A stretch of DNA of 64,000 bases from Paracoccaceae bacterium (lineage in GTDB: Bacteria > Pseudomonadota > Alphaproteobacteria > Rhodobacterales > Rhodobacteraceae), in NCBI GenBank assembly GCA_030697175.1, contig JAUYQR010000003.1, forward strand, positions 248,001-312,000, read 5' to 3'. The position numbers were made by a program, and so were the translations under genes. Every line of letters starts with the position of its first letter. Positions within the stretch are counted from its first letter, which is position 1. This document shows positions 1 through 9,803 of the stretch, piece by piece. The notes under the pieces are model-generated. The model saw nothing but the letters and a program-made list of their open reading frames with translations, made no database searches and was not told the DNA's origin.

Positions 1-901
1 AAAGCCAGAACCCGGCCAGAACCATCCCTGCCCCATGGCCCCAGAATCCCCAGAGGAGAAGGAAGCCGGGGATCGCGGCGGCATAGCCGTATTGCACGAG
101 ACGGACGGCCGAGACGCGCCGCAAGAGCCGCACGCCAAGGGTGAGCGACACCACGATGGAGGCAATCGGCATCCCGGCAGCGATCAACGCGCGATGGGTG
201 ACGGGCGTTTCCGGCGGGAGGAGCGTGAGGATCGCGACGTAAAGGAAGGTGTAACAGCAAAATCCCATCGCCGGGGCGGCAAGGCGGGGAGAGGCGTAGA
301 TTTCGACGTGCTGGCCGAGGAGATTGGCCATCGGCGCCGGAGCAGCCTTCGGATCGGGCGGCAGCGTGACGGCAAGCAGCGCCGCCAGCGCGGCCATGAA
401 CCCGGCGTGGCCGAGGAAGAGACCGACGGGCGTGACGAGCGGCCCGATCAGGGCGAGAATGGCGTAAGTGACGCCAAAGAACGAGGACCAGAGGGTCATG
501 GCAAGCGGGCGCTTCGCCTCGGGCGCGAGGGCCGCGATCATGGTGGGGCCGACGACGACGATGGCAAGATGCGAGGCACCCTCGATGATGCGGGAGGCGA
601 GCATCAGGGGATAGGCGGGAAACAGGGATTGCAGCGCCGACATGGCGGCCCCGGCAACCAGCGCCGTGACGATGGCGCGGCGCGGGCCGACGCGGGCGAC
701 GAGAAGGCCGGCGGTGGTGCCGAAGATCAGGCCGACCATGCCGACGATCGAGACGACGAGGCCGAGTGCAACCTCGCCGTGGCCGCCGTAGGTGCTGCGC
801 AGGGGCTCGTAAAGGATCGATATCTTGCCAAACTGGGCGGCGGCACCAAGCCCGGCGCACCAGAGCAGAAGGACGAGAAGCATGGGCGGAACGGGGCGCA
901 T
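1..901 (-). CDS. MFS transporter, C-terminus cut off by window edge
   Basis: Reading leftwards from an ATG at 901, about 300 residues run off the window edge without a stop. Seen: repeated hydrophobic helices, including LLLWCAGLGAAAQFG at the N-terminus and GLIFGTTAGLLVARVGPRRA, the loop 2-3 region typical of the major facilitator superfamily (a G-rich stretch followed by basic residues). This fits an inner-membrane 12-helix carrier; the substrate cannot be read. No clear Shine-Dalgarno sequence precedes the ATG, so a start at the internal Met at residue 7 is possible. It lies downstream of lpd on the same strand, about 150 bases away. Confidence 0.72.
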   Translation of the reverse strand, partial: MRPVPPMLLVLLLWCAGLGAAAQFGKISILYEPLRSTYGGHGEVALGLVVSIVGMVGLIFGTTAGLLVARVGPRRAIVTALVAGAAMSALQSLFPAYPLMLASRIIEGASHLAIVVVGPTMIAALAPEAKRPLAMTLWSSFFGVTYAILALIGPLVTPVGLFLGHAGFMAALAALLAVTLPPDPKAAPAPMANLLGQHVEIYASPRLAAPAMGFCCYTFLYVAILTLLPPETPVTHRALIAAGMPIASIVVSLTLGVRLLRRVSAVRLVQYGYAAAIPGFLLLWGFWGHGAGMVLAGFWL

Positions 902-1050
902 CGGCGATTGGTAGCTGCGCCGCGCGGGATGCGCCAGTGACCATGTGGAGCGGCGGCCACGGCCGCCGCACAGCTTTCAGGTCGCTGGCGCGGCCCCGGG
1001 GGGCCGCTTGGCTCCCGCTCTGCGGGGGATATTTGGCGAGGGGGAAGGCG

Positions 1051-2448
1051 TCAGATGTGCAGCGCGCGACCGTAGGCGTCGAGCACGGATTCGTGCATCA
1101 TTTCGCTTAAGGTCGGGTGCGGGAAAACGGTGTTCATCAGGTCTTCCTCGGTTGTCTCGAGGGTGCGGCCGATGACGTAGCCCTGGATCAGTTCGGTCAC
1201 TTCGGCACCGACCATGTGGGCACCCAGCAACTCTCCGGTCTTGGCATCGAAGATCGTCTTGATCATGCCTTCCGCCTCGCCAAGGGCGATGGCCTTGCCG
1301 TTGCCGATGAAGGGGAAGCGGCCAACCTTGATGTCGTAGCCGGCCTCTTTCGCGCGGGTCTCGGTATAGCCGACCGAGGCGATCTGCGGATGACAGTAGG
1401 TGCAGCCGGCGATGGAATTCGGTTTGATCGGGTGCGGGTGCTTGCCGGCGATCAGTTCGGCCACCATGACGCCCTCGTGGCTGGCTTTGTGGGCAAGCCA
1501 TGGCGCGCCTGCGATGTCGCCGATGGCGTAGAGGCCATCGACGCCGGTGCGGCAGAATTCATCGGTGACGACATGGGTCCGGTCGATCTTGACGCCCAAG
1601 GCTTCGAGCCCGAGATTTTCGACGTTGCCGACGATTCCCACGGCGGAAATCACGGTGTCGAAGTCGTGGGTTTCGATCTTGCCGCCGATTTCGACATGGG
1701 CGGTCACACCCTGCCCCGGCTTGCGGTCAAGTTTCTTGACGCTGGCCTTTTCAAGGATCTTCATGCCCTGCTTGATGAAGGATTTCTTCGCGAAGGCGGC
1801 GATTTCGGCGTCTTCGACGGGCAGGATGCGGTCCATCACCTCGACCACGGTGGTGTCGGAGCCGAGGGTGTTGAAGAACGAGGCGAACTCGATGCCGATG
1901 GCGCCCGAGCCGATGACGAGAAGTTTTTTCGGCATCCGGCTGGCGACGAGGGCGTGGCGATAGGACCAGACCAGATCGCCGTCCGCCTCCAACCCCGGCA
2001 GTTCGCGGGCGCGCGCGCCGGTGGCGAGGATGATGGATTTCGCGGTCAGGGTTTCGGTGGCCTTGTCGGTTTTCACCTCGACCATGCCTTTGGCGGGCAG
2101 CGTGGCCACACCCATGAACACGGTGACCTTGTGCTTTTTCATCAGGTGGCCGATGCCGCCGGAAAGCTGCTTTGCCACCCCGCGCGAGCGAGCGACGACG
2201 GCGGGAAGGTCATAGCTGACGCCGGTGGCGGAAAGACCGAATTCCTTGGCGCGGTGCATCAGATGGTAAACCTCGGCCGCGCGCAGCATCGCCTTTGTGG
2301 GGATGCAGCCCCAGTTGAGGCAGATACCGCCGAGGTTTTCGCGTTCGATGATGGCGACCTTGAGGCCAAGCTGGCTGGCACGGATGGCGGCGACATAGCC
2401 CCCCGGCCCTGCGCCGATCACGATCACGTCAAAGCCCTGGGCTGCCAT
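1051..2448 (-). CDS. lpdA: Dihydrolipoamide dehydrogenase (E3)
   Basis: 465 aa flavoprotein that reoxidises dihydrolipoamide in 2-oxoacid dehydrogenase or glycine-cleavage complexes, passing electrons to NAD+. Seen: N-terminal FAD dinucleotide fold GAGPGGYVA (from residue 12), redox-active disulfide GGICLNWGCIP with Cys43 and Cys48, a second nucleotide fold near residue 180 (VIGSGAIGIEFA), and the C-terminal HPTLSE that supplies the His-Glu base of the partner subunit. Length is normal for the family. No E1/E2 genes are adjacent, so which complex it serves is not shown. Confidence 0.96.
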   Translation of the reverse strand: MAAQGFDVIVIGAGPGGYVAAIRASQLGLKVAIIERENLGGICLNWGCIPTKAMLRAAEVYHLMHRAKEFGLSATGVSYDLPAVVARSRGVAKQLSGGIGHLMKKHKVTVFMGVATLPAKGMVEVKTDKATETLTAKSIILATGARARELPGLEADGDLVWSYRHALVASRMPKKLLVIGSGAIGIEFASFFNTLGSDTTVVEVMDRILPVEDAEIAAFAKKSFIKQGMKILEKASVKKLDRKPGQGVTAHVEIGGKIETHDFDTVISAVGIVGNVENLGLEALGVKIDRTHVVTDEFCRTGVDGLYAIGDIAGAPWLAHKASHEGVMVAELIAGKHPHPIKPNSIAGCTYCHPQIASVGYTETRAKEAGYDIKVGRFPFIGNGKAIALGEAEGMIKTIFDAKTGELLGAHMVGAEVTELIQGYVIGRTLETTEEDLMNTVFPHPTLSEMMHESVLDAYGRALHI

Positions 2449-2523
2449 CTTTCCCTCCTCAGAAAAAGTAGTTTGCCATTAAACTATTTCATTTCACCAA
2501 GCAACAAAGGACGCGCTGCGGCC

Positions 2524-3108
2524 CTATGCGCCGGGCGCATGGCTGCGAAGCTGGGTGACGATGGCCGTGTAGCCGCCGGCGTCGAGGTAGGACTGCTCTT
2601 CGGGCGAGCTGGTGCGACCGAGGGCGGTGTTGCGCGTGGGAAAGCGTCCGTAGCGGCGGATGATTTCCTGATGCGCCCGGGCGTGCAGCGCCATTTCGGG
2701 ATCGGACGCCAGACGGTCAGTCAGGTATCGCACCGCCAGGGTCTGGTCGGCGGGATCTTCGGAATGTTCATAGGGCATGTAGAAGAACTGACGCTCCGGT
2801 TCGGGGGCGTCCAGATCCCAGCCCATCGCGACCGCCTTTTTCGCCGCCGCAAGGGCGGCCGGATCGGTGGCGAAGGCGAGGGCCGTGCCGCGGTGGATGT
2901 TGCGCGGGAACTGGTCGGTGACGATGAGGTAAGCGAGCGTGCCGACGGTGCCTTCGGTCCAATGGTCAAGTCCGCCCTCGTGCGCGGCCTGCCACAGATC
3001 GGCGAAGCGGTCCTTCACGGCAGCGTCGATTTCCGGCGTGCCGGCATACCAGCCCTGAGGGCCGATCTCGCCCAGCCAGAAATCCAGAACCTCGACGGGG
3101 TCTGACAT
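2524..3108 (-). CDS. DUF924 family protein
   Basis: 194 aa, starting at the ATG at 3108, chosen because GGAGGAA lies directly upstream on the minus strand; a longer in-frame extension would run into the preceding MFS gene. Seen: the N-terminal DFWLGEIGPQGWYAG, the central LIVTDQFPRNIHRGTA and the later QFFYMPYEHSEDPADQ, which together are the recognisable core of DUF924. The family is helical, related to TPR-like folds, and has no established biochemical role. Transcribed after the MFS gene at 3171 with a 62-base gap, so possibly cotranscribed with it. Confidence 0.88.
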   Translation of the reverse strand: MSDPVEVLDFWLGEIGPQGWYAGTPEIDAAVKDRFADLWQAAHEGGLDHWTEGTVGTLAYLIVTDQFPRNIHRGTALAFATDPAALAAAKKAVAMGWDLDAPEPERQFFYMPYEHSEDPADQTLAVRYLTDRLASDPEMALHARAHQEIIRRYGRFPTRNTALGRTSSPEEQSYLDAGGYTAIVTQLRSHAPGA

Positions 3109-3170
3109 GCGTGTTCCTCCCTCGGTCTGGCAAGACTTGCAGGGAATTGAAGGGGCCGCAACTGCCGATG

Positions 3171-4403
3171 TCAGGGCCGTGCGCCCTGCCCTTCGGTCAG
3201 CACAGCCTCGACCGCGAGGGGCGAGGCGCCGGGGGTCATGCCGCGGAAGGCGCCGGTGACGGTGGGGGCGGCGCGGCGGGTCATCCGCCACAGGGCGTAG
3301 GCGGTGAGGGCGATATAGAGAACGGCGATGAACAGGAAAAAGCCGCGTGGCCCGGTGGTTTCCATCAGATAACCGGTTGCGGTCGGGCCGAAGATCGCGC
3401 CGAAACCGTTCAGGAAGATCAGCCCGGCGGAGGCTGCGGCCATATCCTCGCGCGGCAGGAAGTCGTTGGTATAGGCGATGAGGAGCGCGTAGACCGGGTT
3501 GGTGATGCCACCAAGCAGGAACGCAACCGCAATCAGCGCGGTGAACGGCAAGGGCAACAGGGCCGCGATCAGCATGGTGACCGAGGCTATGGCGGAAAGC
3601 CCCATGATGACCTGCCGCCGGTCGATCCGGTCAGAGAGCCAGCCGACCGGATATTGCAGCACCAGACCGCCGACATAAAGCGCGCCGACGAAGATCGAGA
3701 TGTCGCGGACCGACAGGCCCGCCTGCGCGCCCCAGACCGACGCCATGCCGAACATCGCCGAGAAGATCCCGCCGGTCAGCAACATGCCGATGCAGCCAAG
3801 CGGCGAAATGCGGAACAGCGACGCAAACGGCAAGCGGCGCGTGCTGTCGAAGGCCGGGGCGGGCGTCGGAGCCAACAGGATTGGCAGAAAGGCGAGCGAC
3901 ACGAGGACGGACGGGATGATGAACAGCGCAAATCCCGTCGTATCGGGCACGTTCAGCAGCACCTGGCTCGCGATGATGCCCAGCATCTGCACGATCATGT
4001 AGGCCGACAGCGCCTGACCGCGCGTCTCGTTCGTGGCGGTGTTGTTGATCCAGCTTTCGGCGGTGATGTAGATGCCGGAAAAGCAAAAGCCCGCCAGCAC
4101 ACGCAGCGCGGTCCACACCACCCAGTCGGGAAACACCGGGTAGATCACCAGGATCGCCGAGATGAGCGAGCCGAGGGCCGCGAACACGCGCACATGGCCC
4201 ACACGGCGGATCATCTTCGGTGCCGCCCAGGACCCGAACAGGAAACCGACGAAATAGGCCGCCATGACGTAGGATAGCTGGTAGGTCGTGAAGCCCTCGA
4301 CATTGCCGCGGATGCCAAGAAGCGTGCCCTGGATGCCGTTGCCGACCATCAGCAGCATCACCCCCATCAGCAGCGGCCAGGAATGGGTCAGGACCTTGAG
4401 CAT
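3171..4403 (-). CDS. MFS transporter (YcaD-like)
   Basis: 410 aa inner-membrane carrier with 12 predicted helices. Seen: an N-terminal hydrophobic start (HSWPLLMGVMLLMVGNGIQG), the loop 2-3 GSWAAPKMIRRVGHVRV, a helix 5 region RVLAGFCFSGIYITAESW, and a second-half counterpart VGWLSDRIDRRQV. The AESWINN stretch resembles that of the E. coli YcaD/YfkF-like group of poorly characterised carriers. No substrate can be inferred. The first 171 bases upstream (4404-4574) show no gene. Confidence 0.86.
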   Translation of the reverse strand: MLKVLTHSWPLLMGVMLLMVGNGIQGTLLGIRGNVEGFTTYQLSYVMAAYFVGFLFGSWAAPKMIRRVGHVRVFAALGSLISAILVIYPVFPDWVVWTALRVLAGFCFSGIYITAESWINNTATNETRGQALSAYMIVQMLGIIASQVLLNVPDTTGFALFIIPSVLVSLAFLPILLAPTPAPAFDSTRRLPFASLFRISPLGCIGMLLTGGIFSAMFGMASVWGAQAGLSVRDISIFVGALYVGGLVLQYPVGWLSDRIDRRQVIMGLSAIASVTMLIAALLPLPFTALIAVAFLLGGITNPVYALLIAYTNDFLPREDMAAASAGLIFLNGFGAIFGPTATGYLMETTGPRGFFLFIAVLYIALTAYALWRMTRRAAPTVTGAFRGMTPGASPLAVEAVLTEGQGARP

Positions 4404-4574
4404 CGGTGGACTTTCGTCAGAGCGGAACGGGGAAGCGCAGGACAGCAGCGCAACTCAGGGCGACAGTGTGAGGCCCGCGCGGCGTTTTGGCAACGCAGCG
4501 GGCCGTATCACCGGCGTGACACCGGGACCGGACGCGGCCGATGCCCGGGCGGGCGGGATCAGCCAGCGGCCGGG

Positions 4575-5627
4575 TCATCCGTTATCCTCTGGCCCGGGGA
4601 TCAGGAGCGAACTGTCACCGTAGGAAAAGAAACGATACCCCGTGGCTATGGCATGGGCATAGATCCGGTCGATGGTGTGCTTGCCCATCAGGGCCGAGAC
4701 CAGCATCATCAGCGTCGATTTCGGCAGGTGGAAGTTGGTCATCAGCGCGTCGGTGATGCGGAAGCGGTAGCCGGGATAGATGAAGATGTCGGTCGGGCCT
4801 TCCCAGGGGTGCAGGGTGCCGGTCGCGTCGGCAGCGCTTTCGATCAGGCGCAGCGCGGTGGTGCCAACCGGGATGATGCGGCCGCCCGCCTGTTTCGTGG
4901 CATTGATCTCGGCGGCGGCGGTGGCAGTTACCTGGCCCCATTCGGCGTGCATCTTGTGGGTCGTCACGTCATCGACCTTGACCGGAAGGAAGGTGCCCGC
5001 GCCGACGTGCAGCGTTACCTCGGTAAAGGTCACGCCTTTTGCGGCAAGGGTGCGCAGCAGCGGTTCGTCGAAGTGGAGCGAGGCGGTGGGGGCAGCAACG
5101 GCCCCGGCATGGCGGGCAAAGACGGTCTGATAGTCGGTGCGGTCCAGATCGTCGGCGGCGCGCTTGGCGGCGATATAGGGCGGCAGCGGCATTGCCCCGG
5201 CGGCGTTCAGCGCCACATCGAAATCATCCCCCGCAAGGTTGAAGGCAAGGATCAGGTCGGTGGCGGATCTTGCGGTGACGGTGGCGGAAAGCGTGTCGGA
5301 AAAGCGGATCACCTCGCCCTCGTTGACCTTGCGCAGGGGTTTGGCAAGTGCGCGCCAGCCGGTGGCGGTGGGGTCGAGCAGGGTGATCTCGATCTTGGCC
5401 ACAGCCTCGCCCCGCGTGCGGTGGCCAAAAAGCCGCGCGGGAATGACGCGGGTGTTGTTCAAGACCAGCCGGTCGCCCGCACGGAAGATGTCGGGCAGGT
5501 CATAGACGTGGCGGTCGCTGATCCTGTCGCCTTCGGCCAGCAGCAGGCGGGCGTGGGTGCGCGGCCGCGCAGGGCGGGTGGCGATCAGGTGGTCGGGCAG
5601 GTGGAAATCAAAGTCGGACAGTTTCAT
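4575..5627 (-). CDS. queA: tRNA preQ1(34) S-adenosylmethionine ribosyltransferase-isomerase
   Basis: 350 aa cytosolic enzyme that transfers and isomerises the ribosyl part of AdoMet onto preQ1 at the wobble position of GUN-decoding tRNAs, giving epoxyqueuosine. Seen: the N-terminal signature [19 protein letters not shown], the conserved [17 protein letters not shown], the block [20 protein letters not shown] near residue 165, and the C-terminal [17 protein letters not shown]. Full normal length. Its ATG overlaps the stop of the upstream AsmA-like gene by four bases, so the two are translationally coupled. Confidence 0.96.
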   Translation of the reverse strand: MKLSDFDFHLPDHLIATRPARPRTHARLLLAEGDRISDRHVYDLPDIFRAGDRLVLNNTRVIPARLFGHRTRGEAVAKIEITLLDPTATGWRALAKPLRKVNEGEVIRFSDTLSATVTARSATDLILAFNLAGDDFDVALNAAGAMPLPPYIAAKRAADDLDRTDYQTVFARHAGAVAAPTASLHFDEPLLRTLAAKGVTFTEVTLHVGAGTFLPVKVDDVTTHKMHAEWGQVTATAAAEINATKQAGGRIIPVGTTALRLIESAADATGTLHPWEGPTDIFIYPGYRFRITDALMTNFHLPKSTLMMLVSALMGKHTIDRIYAHAIATGYRFFSYGDSSLLIPGPEDNG

Positions 5628-8600
5628 CCGGCAGAATCCTCGATTTTTGGCGGCGCGGAGCGGAAGATTTCGCGGAACATGCCGGGGGTGAAGATCGACA
5701 GCGGGTTGACGGAAACCACCGGATCGTCGGCGGTTCCGGTCAGGCTGTAATTGAAGCCGAACATCCCCTCGCCCCGGCGCGAAAAGATCGCACCGATGCC
5801 GTTCACGAGGTAGATCGGCGAGATCACGCCTTGCAGCGCAAGTTCCTTGCCGGCGCTGCGATAGAGCCCGGCGAAGGAAATGCCAAGCGACGCGCCGACG
5901 GCGGAGCCTTGGGTGATTTCCACCGCGTCGGGGGTCAGGATGAAGTTCATCTCGCCGTTGTTGAAGGCCAGCCCTTCGCCGTTCAGTTGTTCCAGCAGGC
6001 CCACCACGGATATCGCGCTGAGAAGTTCGGCGAGGCCGGGCGCATCCTGCACCCGCAGGCGGCTGAAGGTGGCGCGGCCATCGTAGTGCCCGGCCGGGCC
6101 GCGCGGCACCAGCGTCATGTCCAGCGTGCCACCCCGGCCCTTGTCGAAGATGCCGGCAGCCGCCATCACGGTGCCTGCGTTGTCGGAAGTGATGCGGATC
6201 GCGGTGCCTCCGTCTGCCGGGGCGACGGCGCCGTTGACCGCGCCCTGTCCGTTGACCGACGCAGAGAACCGTCCGTTCAAGCCGCCGTCCTGACCAAAGG
6301 CACCGCGGAAATCGGTGAAGCTGATCCCGTCGGACACGACCAGGCGGTCAAGCCGCAGGGCTAGCGGGCTGCCACCGCCGGCATCCAGGCCGCCGTCGCC
6401 GCCGGGCAGCCTGCGGATATCGAGACTACCGCCGGTCACCGCGATGTCGACCGCATTCCCCCGGCCAGCGCCGGTCAGCACCACCGCGGCATCCAGCCAA
6501 TCGCCCGCCTGCACCGAAGAGAACCGCGCGGTATCAAGCCCGCCGCCTTCGCGCGTGGTGATCTGGCCGGTCGCCCTGAGACCGGGCGCGGACAGGGTCA
6601 TCCGGTCGACCGTCGGGCTGCGGCCCAGCGTCGCTTCAAGATCAAGGGCTGCACGGGTCTTTGCCGGCTTGGTGAACGACAGCGCGGGCAGCGACAGCGT
6701 CATCCCGGCCAGCGTGGAGGTCAGGGTCAGGCGGGGCAGTTCATCCTTGCGCAGGTCAACGTCGATGGCGGCGGGCGCTTCGCCTTTCAGCGTGCCTTGC
6801 GGCAGGTCGATGCCAAGGTCGCGCAGCGCCACGTCCGACAGGGTGACGCTGCCGTTCACCCGCGCGCGACCCTTTTGTTCAGGACCGAAGCCCTGCACAT
6901 AGGTCACGTCGATCGGCAGCTTGCCAAGCGTGCCGCGGCCAGAAATCTGCAAGCCTTCGGTGTCAACCGCAACATCAACCTCGGGTGCTGCAAGAACGCG
7001 CCCCGGAACGAGGGCCGTCGAGCTGAAATTCCGCACCTTGCCCGAGACGGTGTAGGTGATTTCGGGAAAGGTGACGCGCGGCTTCAGCGGCAGGGTCAGT
7101 TCAGCGGTCAGGTCGGCAAGGCCCACCCCGAGGTTCACTGGCTGGCCGGACTTGGACAGAAAGTTGAACGGGTCCTGATCCAGAAGCGACAGCGCGGCGG
7201 TCAGATCAGAACGGGTGACGAGGCTGACCTTGGCGACCGCCGGTTTCTGGGTGATGTCGGGCACCTGAAACACCGAACCATCCGCCTCGATCCGCCCCCC
7301 TTCGGGGGCGATGACGTGGCCCTTGTCCAGAAACACGGTGTAGGTGTTGTTTTCCAGCGTGGCGTGGCCGGTGCCATCGCGGATCGGCGGCAACGTCTTG
7401 ACGAAGCGCACCTCGGTATCGGCAAATTCGTAGCCCAGCGAAAAGCGCGGCGGCTGGCCCGGTGCAAGGCGCAGCGCGGCGGTCACGTCGTTCAGCGTGC
7501 CCTGCCCCACATTCGCCTCGAGCCAGGCGCGGGTCTTGGGCACCGCCGAGACGGGCCACAGCTTCAACAGCCGGTCAGTGCCGATCCGGTCAAGCGTAAC
7601 GTCAAGGCCGCCGGACCAGCCGCCTTCTGCCGCCGTGATGCTGCCCGACATGTGCAGGCGATCGTCGCCCTCGGCCAGCGACAACTGCCCGATATCGAGC
7701 TGGAACGGGTTCAACCTCAACCGCACGTCAAGCGCGCCTTGTGAAAACCGGATCGGTTCTTCAAACAGCCCCTCGGGGTCGACCATCACCTTCGAGAACG
7801 CGATCTGGCCAAGAAAGGCATCCGGCAGGGCACCCGGCGCAACTGGCGAGCCGTCTGCGGCCAGAAGATCGGTCTGCCCGGTTGCGCTGAGCCGCAGCGA
7901 CGTGCTTTCTACCGACAGGCGCGACAGGGTGATGCGTGCGGCGGCTGGATCGTAGCCCAGCGTCATCTCGGCAGCCTCGAAGGCGATCGGGCGGGCGTCG
8001 GGGCCAGGTTCCAGCGCACCCTGCCCCAGCCGCAGTTGGGCACCAAGATCGGCAACCTTGCCGTCGGCGCCGATTTCGGCGGCAAAGCGCCCGGAGATCG
8101 GCGCGCGCACGAAGCCAAGCCAGGCCAGGGGCGGCGAGAAGGCGGCGATGTCGGCGGCATCGACCTTGTCCACCGTGGCCGTGAGGCGGGCCGAGCGCGA
8201 GGTTCTGGACGACACCAGCGAAATCGTGGCCTGCGCCGGCACCGCGCCCTCCAAGAGCGTCATGCCCAGTTCGGCCGCCGCTTCGTCGGGGCGGATGTCG
8301 ATCAGCAGGCGGCCGTCGCCAACATCCCACGCGCGACCGGTGCGGGCATCGCTGAGGGTAAGGGTCAGCCCCTCGGCCTCGATGCGGGCAAGGCTGGACA
8401 GGGCCGGGGCAGACAGGATGGCATTTGCCGCGTCCAGAAGTTCACCAGCGCTTTTTGGCGCGGGGCCGCCAGCGATGGTTCCGAAAGCAAGGTCGATCCG
8501 CCCGTCGGCATCTCGGCGCACGGCAAGGCGGGTGCCGATCAGGCGCAACGTGCTGGGGCGGACCTTGCCGGACAAGAGCGCATGCGGGTCAAAGGACACC

Positions 8601-9178
8601 TCGGCTTCGGGCAGGGTAAGAAGTGCGCGCCCCGACGCCTGGATCAGCCGGATGTCGGCCAGCCGGAAGCTGGGCACGAAGCTGCGGTCCACCCCAAGTT
8701 CGACGCTGCCAAGGGTAAGCGAGGTTCCGGGCGGCAGGTGCGCGCCGGTTAGGCCATCGTTGAGGCGCGTCTCAAGTTCCGCCACCGCCCAGACCGGGAT
8801 GCGGACCGATTTGCCGGTATAGGCCAGCGTCAGGAACGCAAAGCCGAGGCCAAGGACGACGAGGGCAAGAACGACGGTCAGGCTGAACCGGCGGAACCGG
8901 TGGCGGCGGGCAAAGCGGGTCTTGAAGCGTCGAGCCTGCTTTGGGGGCGTTATCGGGGCGGCAGGGGACACATCCGCATCCGGCGCCCGGCCCGGTTGGG
9001 GGGGCAAGTCCGTGGCCGTCTGCGAGGCCATATCTGGGGCCGGTCTTGCGACCTCTGCGTCCTGCATGTCAGCCCGCTTGCCCCGTTGCCGTGTGCCCCC
9101 CGGGCTGTCCGTCTGGCGCGGAAAGTCCCGGTCGTCAAAGTCCTGCTGGTCCTTGCCTTTATCTTTGCCCGAAGGCAA
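5624..9178 (-). CDS. Large AsmA/YhdP-like envelope protein (DUF3971)
   Basis: 1184 aa. Seen: a polar N-terminal tail, a basic stretch ([13 protein letters not shown]), one membrane helix around residues 99-120, then about 1,000 residues of beta-rich, low-cysteine sequence ending in a conserved AsmA-like C-terminal block (GDLLDM-type segments, e.g. [22 protein letters not shown]). Known: members of this family (YhdP, TamB, AsmA) bridge inner and outer membranes and are implicated in phospholipid transport. The leftmost start is a TTG at 9178 without a visible ribosome site; an ATG at 9067 is the alternative. Divergent from the peroxiredoxin gene with only 44 bases between. Confidence 0.85.
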   Translation of the reverse strand: MPSGKDKGKDQQDFDDRDFPRQTDSPGGTRQRGKRADMQDAEVARPAPDMASQTATDLPPQPGRAPDADVSPAAPITPPKQARRFKTRFARRHRFRRFSLTVVLALVVLGLGFAFLTLAYTGKSVRIPVWAVAELETRLNDGLTGAHLPPGTSLTLGSVELGVDRSFVPSFRLADIRLIQASGRALLTLPEAEVSFDPHALLSGKVRPSTLRLIGTRLAVRRDADGRIDLAFGTIAGGPAPKSAGELLDAANAILSAPALSSLARIEAEGLTLTLSDARTGRAWDVGDGRLLIDIRPDEAAAELGMTLLEGAVPAQATISLVSSRTSRSARLTATVDKVDAADIAAFSPPLAWLGFVRAPISGRFAAEIGADGKVADLGAQLRLGQGALEPGPDARPIAFEAAEMTLGYDPAAARITLSRLSVESTSLRLSATGQTDLLAADGSPVAPGALPDAFLGQIAFSKVMVDPEGLFEEPIRFSQGALDVRLRLNPFQLDIGQLSLAEGDDRLHMSGSITAAEGGWSGGLDVTLDRIGTDRLLKLWPVSAVPKTRAWLEANVGQGTLNDVTAALRLAPGQPPRFSLGYEFADTEVRFVKTLPPIRDGTGHATLENNTYTVFLDKGHVIAPEGGRIEADGSVFQVPDITQKPAVAKVSLVTRSDLTAALSLLDQDPFNFLSKSGQPVNLGVGLADLTAELTLPLKPRVTFPEITYTVSGKVRNFSSTALVPGRVLAAPEVDVAVDTEGLQISGRGTLGKLPIDVTYVQGFGPEQKGRARVNGSVTLSDVALRDLGIDLPQGTLKGEAPAAIDVDLRKDELPRLTLTSTLAGMTLSLPALSFTKPAKTRAALDLEATLGRSPTVDRMTLSAPGLRATGQITTREGGGLDTARFSSVQAGDWLDAAVVLTGAGRGNAVDIAVTGGSLDIRRLPGGDGGLDAGGGSPLALRLDRLVVSDGISFTDFRGAFGQDGGLNGRFSASVNGQGAVNGAVAPADGGTAIRITSDNAGTVMAAAGIFDKGRGGTLDMTLVPRGPAGHYDGRATFSRLRVQDAPGLAELLSAISVVGLLEQLNGEGLAFNNGEMNFILTPDAVEITQGSAVGASLGISFAGLYRSAGKELALQGVISPIYLVNGIGAIFSRRGEGMFGFNYSLTGTADDPVVSVNPLSIFTPGMFREIFRSAPPKIEDSAG

Positions 9179-9188
9179 CTAGAACCGA

Positions 9189-9202
9189 AAGTAACATTAC
9201 TT
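9189..9202. promoter_or_regulatory. Palindrome in the divergent AsmA/peroxiredoxin promoter
   Basis: Perfect 6-2-6 inverted repeat AAGTAA-CA-TTACTT in the 44-base space between two divergent starts. Its place suits an operator that could control either gene. No regulator family can be named from the sequence. Confidence 0.35.
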
Positions 9203-9222
9203 CAAACAGCAAGGAGCCGCCC

Positions 9223-9684
9223 ATGATTGCCGAAGGAAGCATCGCCCCCGATTTCACCCTGCCGCGGGATGGTGGCGCGACGATGACCCTGTCGGCGCTG
9301 CGGCCGGGCAAGGTGGTGCTTTACTTCTACCCCAAGGACGACACCCCCGGCTGCACGCTGGAGGCGCAGGATTTCAATGCGCGGCTGGCTGATTTCACGG
9401 CGGCGGGGGCGACGGTGATCGGGGTGTCGAAGGACAGTGTGAAGAGCCACGACAAGTTTTGCAAAAAGCACGGGCTGTCGATCGTGCTGGCCTCGGACGA
9501 GGGGGGGCAGACTTGCGAGGATTACGGGGTGTGGCTGGAAAAGCGCCTGTATGGCAAGACCTATATGGGGGTGGAGCGGACCACGGTGCTGATCGATGGC
9601 GACGGCAAGGTGGTGCGGGTCTGGCCGAAGGTCAGCGTGAAGGGCCATGCCGACCAGGTGCTGGCGGCGGTGAAGGCGATCTGA
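9223..9684 (+). CDS. bcp: Thioredoxin-dependent peroxiredoxin, BCP/PrxQ family
   Basis: 153 aa cytosolic thiol peroxidase that reduces hydrogen and organic peroxides. The ATG at 9223 is set by AAGGAG at 9211-9216. Seen: KVVLYFYPKDDTPGCTLEAQDF with peroxidatic Cys44. The residue five after it, which is the resolving cysteine in E. coli BCP, is Gln here; instead Cys80 in SHDKFCKKHGL stands 36 residues on, the same separation as the Cys47-Cys83 pair of Xylella PrxQ. I infer an alpha-3 resolving cysteine mechanism. Confidence 0.94.
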   Translation: MIAEGSIAPDFTLPRDGGATMTLSALRPGKVVLYFYPKDDTPGCTLEAQDFNARLADFTAAGATVIGVSKDSVKSHDKFCKKHGLSIVLASDEGGQTCEDYGVWLEKRLYGKTYMGVERTTVLIDGDGKVVRVWPKVSVKGHADQVLAAVKAI

Positions 9685-9689
9685 GCGGG

Positions 9690-9708
9690 GTGTCCCACCG
9701 TGGGACAC
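9690..9708 (+). terminator. Hairpin after the peroxiredoxin gene
   Basis: GTGTCCCAC-C-GTGGGACAC: a perfect 9-bp inverted repeat starting six bases after the bcp stop. There is no T-run, and the single-base loop means a stem-loop would open to three or more bases. It may act as a transcript 3' end or be an extragenic palindrome. Confidence 0.35.
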
Positions 9709-9803
9709 TGGTTGGCGTGCAAGTAAAACAAGGGCTTGGCGTGCGGCGTTAAGGAGTTCTTAACCTGCTGCCGTGCCGTGGGGCGGGACCGGGGGACGTG
9801 GGC

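Noticed and set aside
35-940. Long open frame on the plus strand opposite the MFS gene
   Set aside because: Arg/Gly/Asp-rich composition without fold or motif; the minus strand here encodes clear membrane helices of an MFS carrier. Many such mirror frames in this GC-rich window were dropped for the same reason (for example opposite lpdA, the RND genes and icd).
951-968. CGGCGGCC-AC-GGCCGCCG inverted repeat as terminator of lpdA
   Set aside because: Two-base loop, no T-run, and GC palindromes of this size occur by chance in such DNA.
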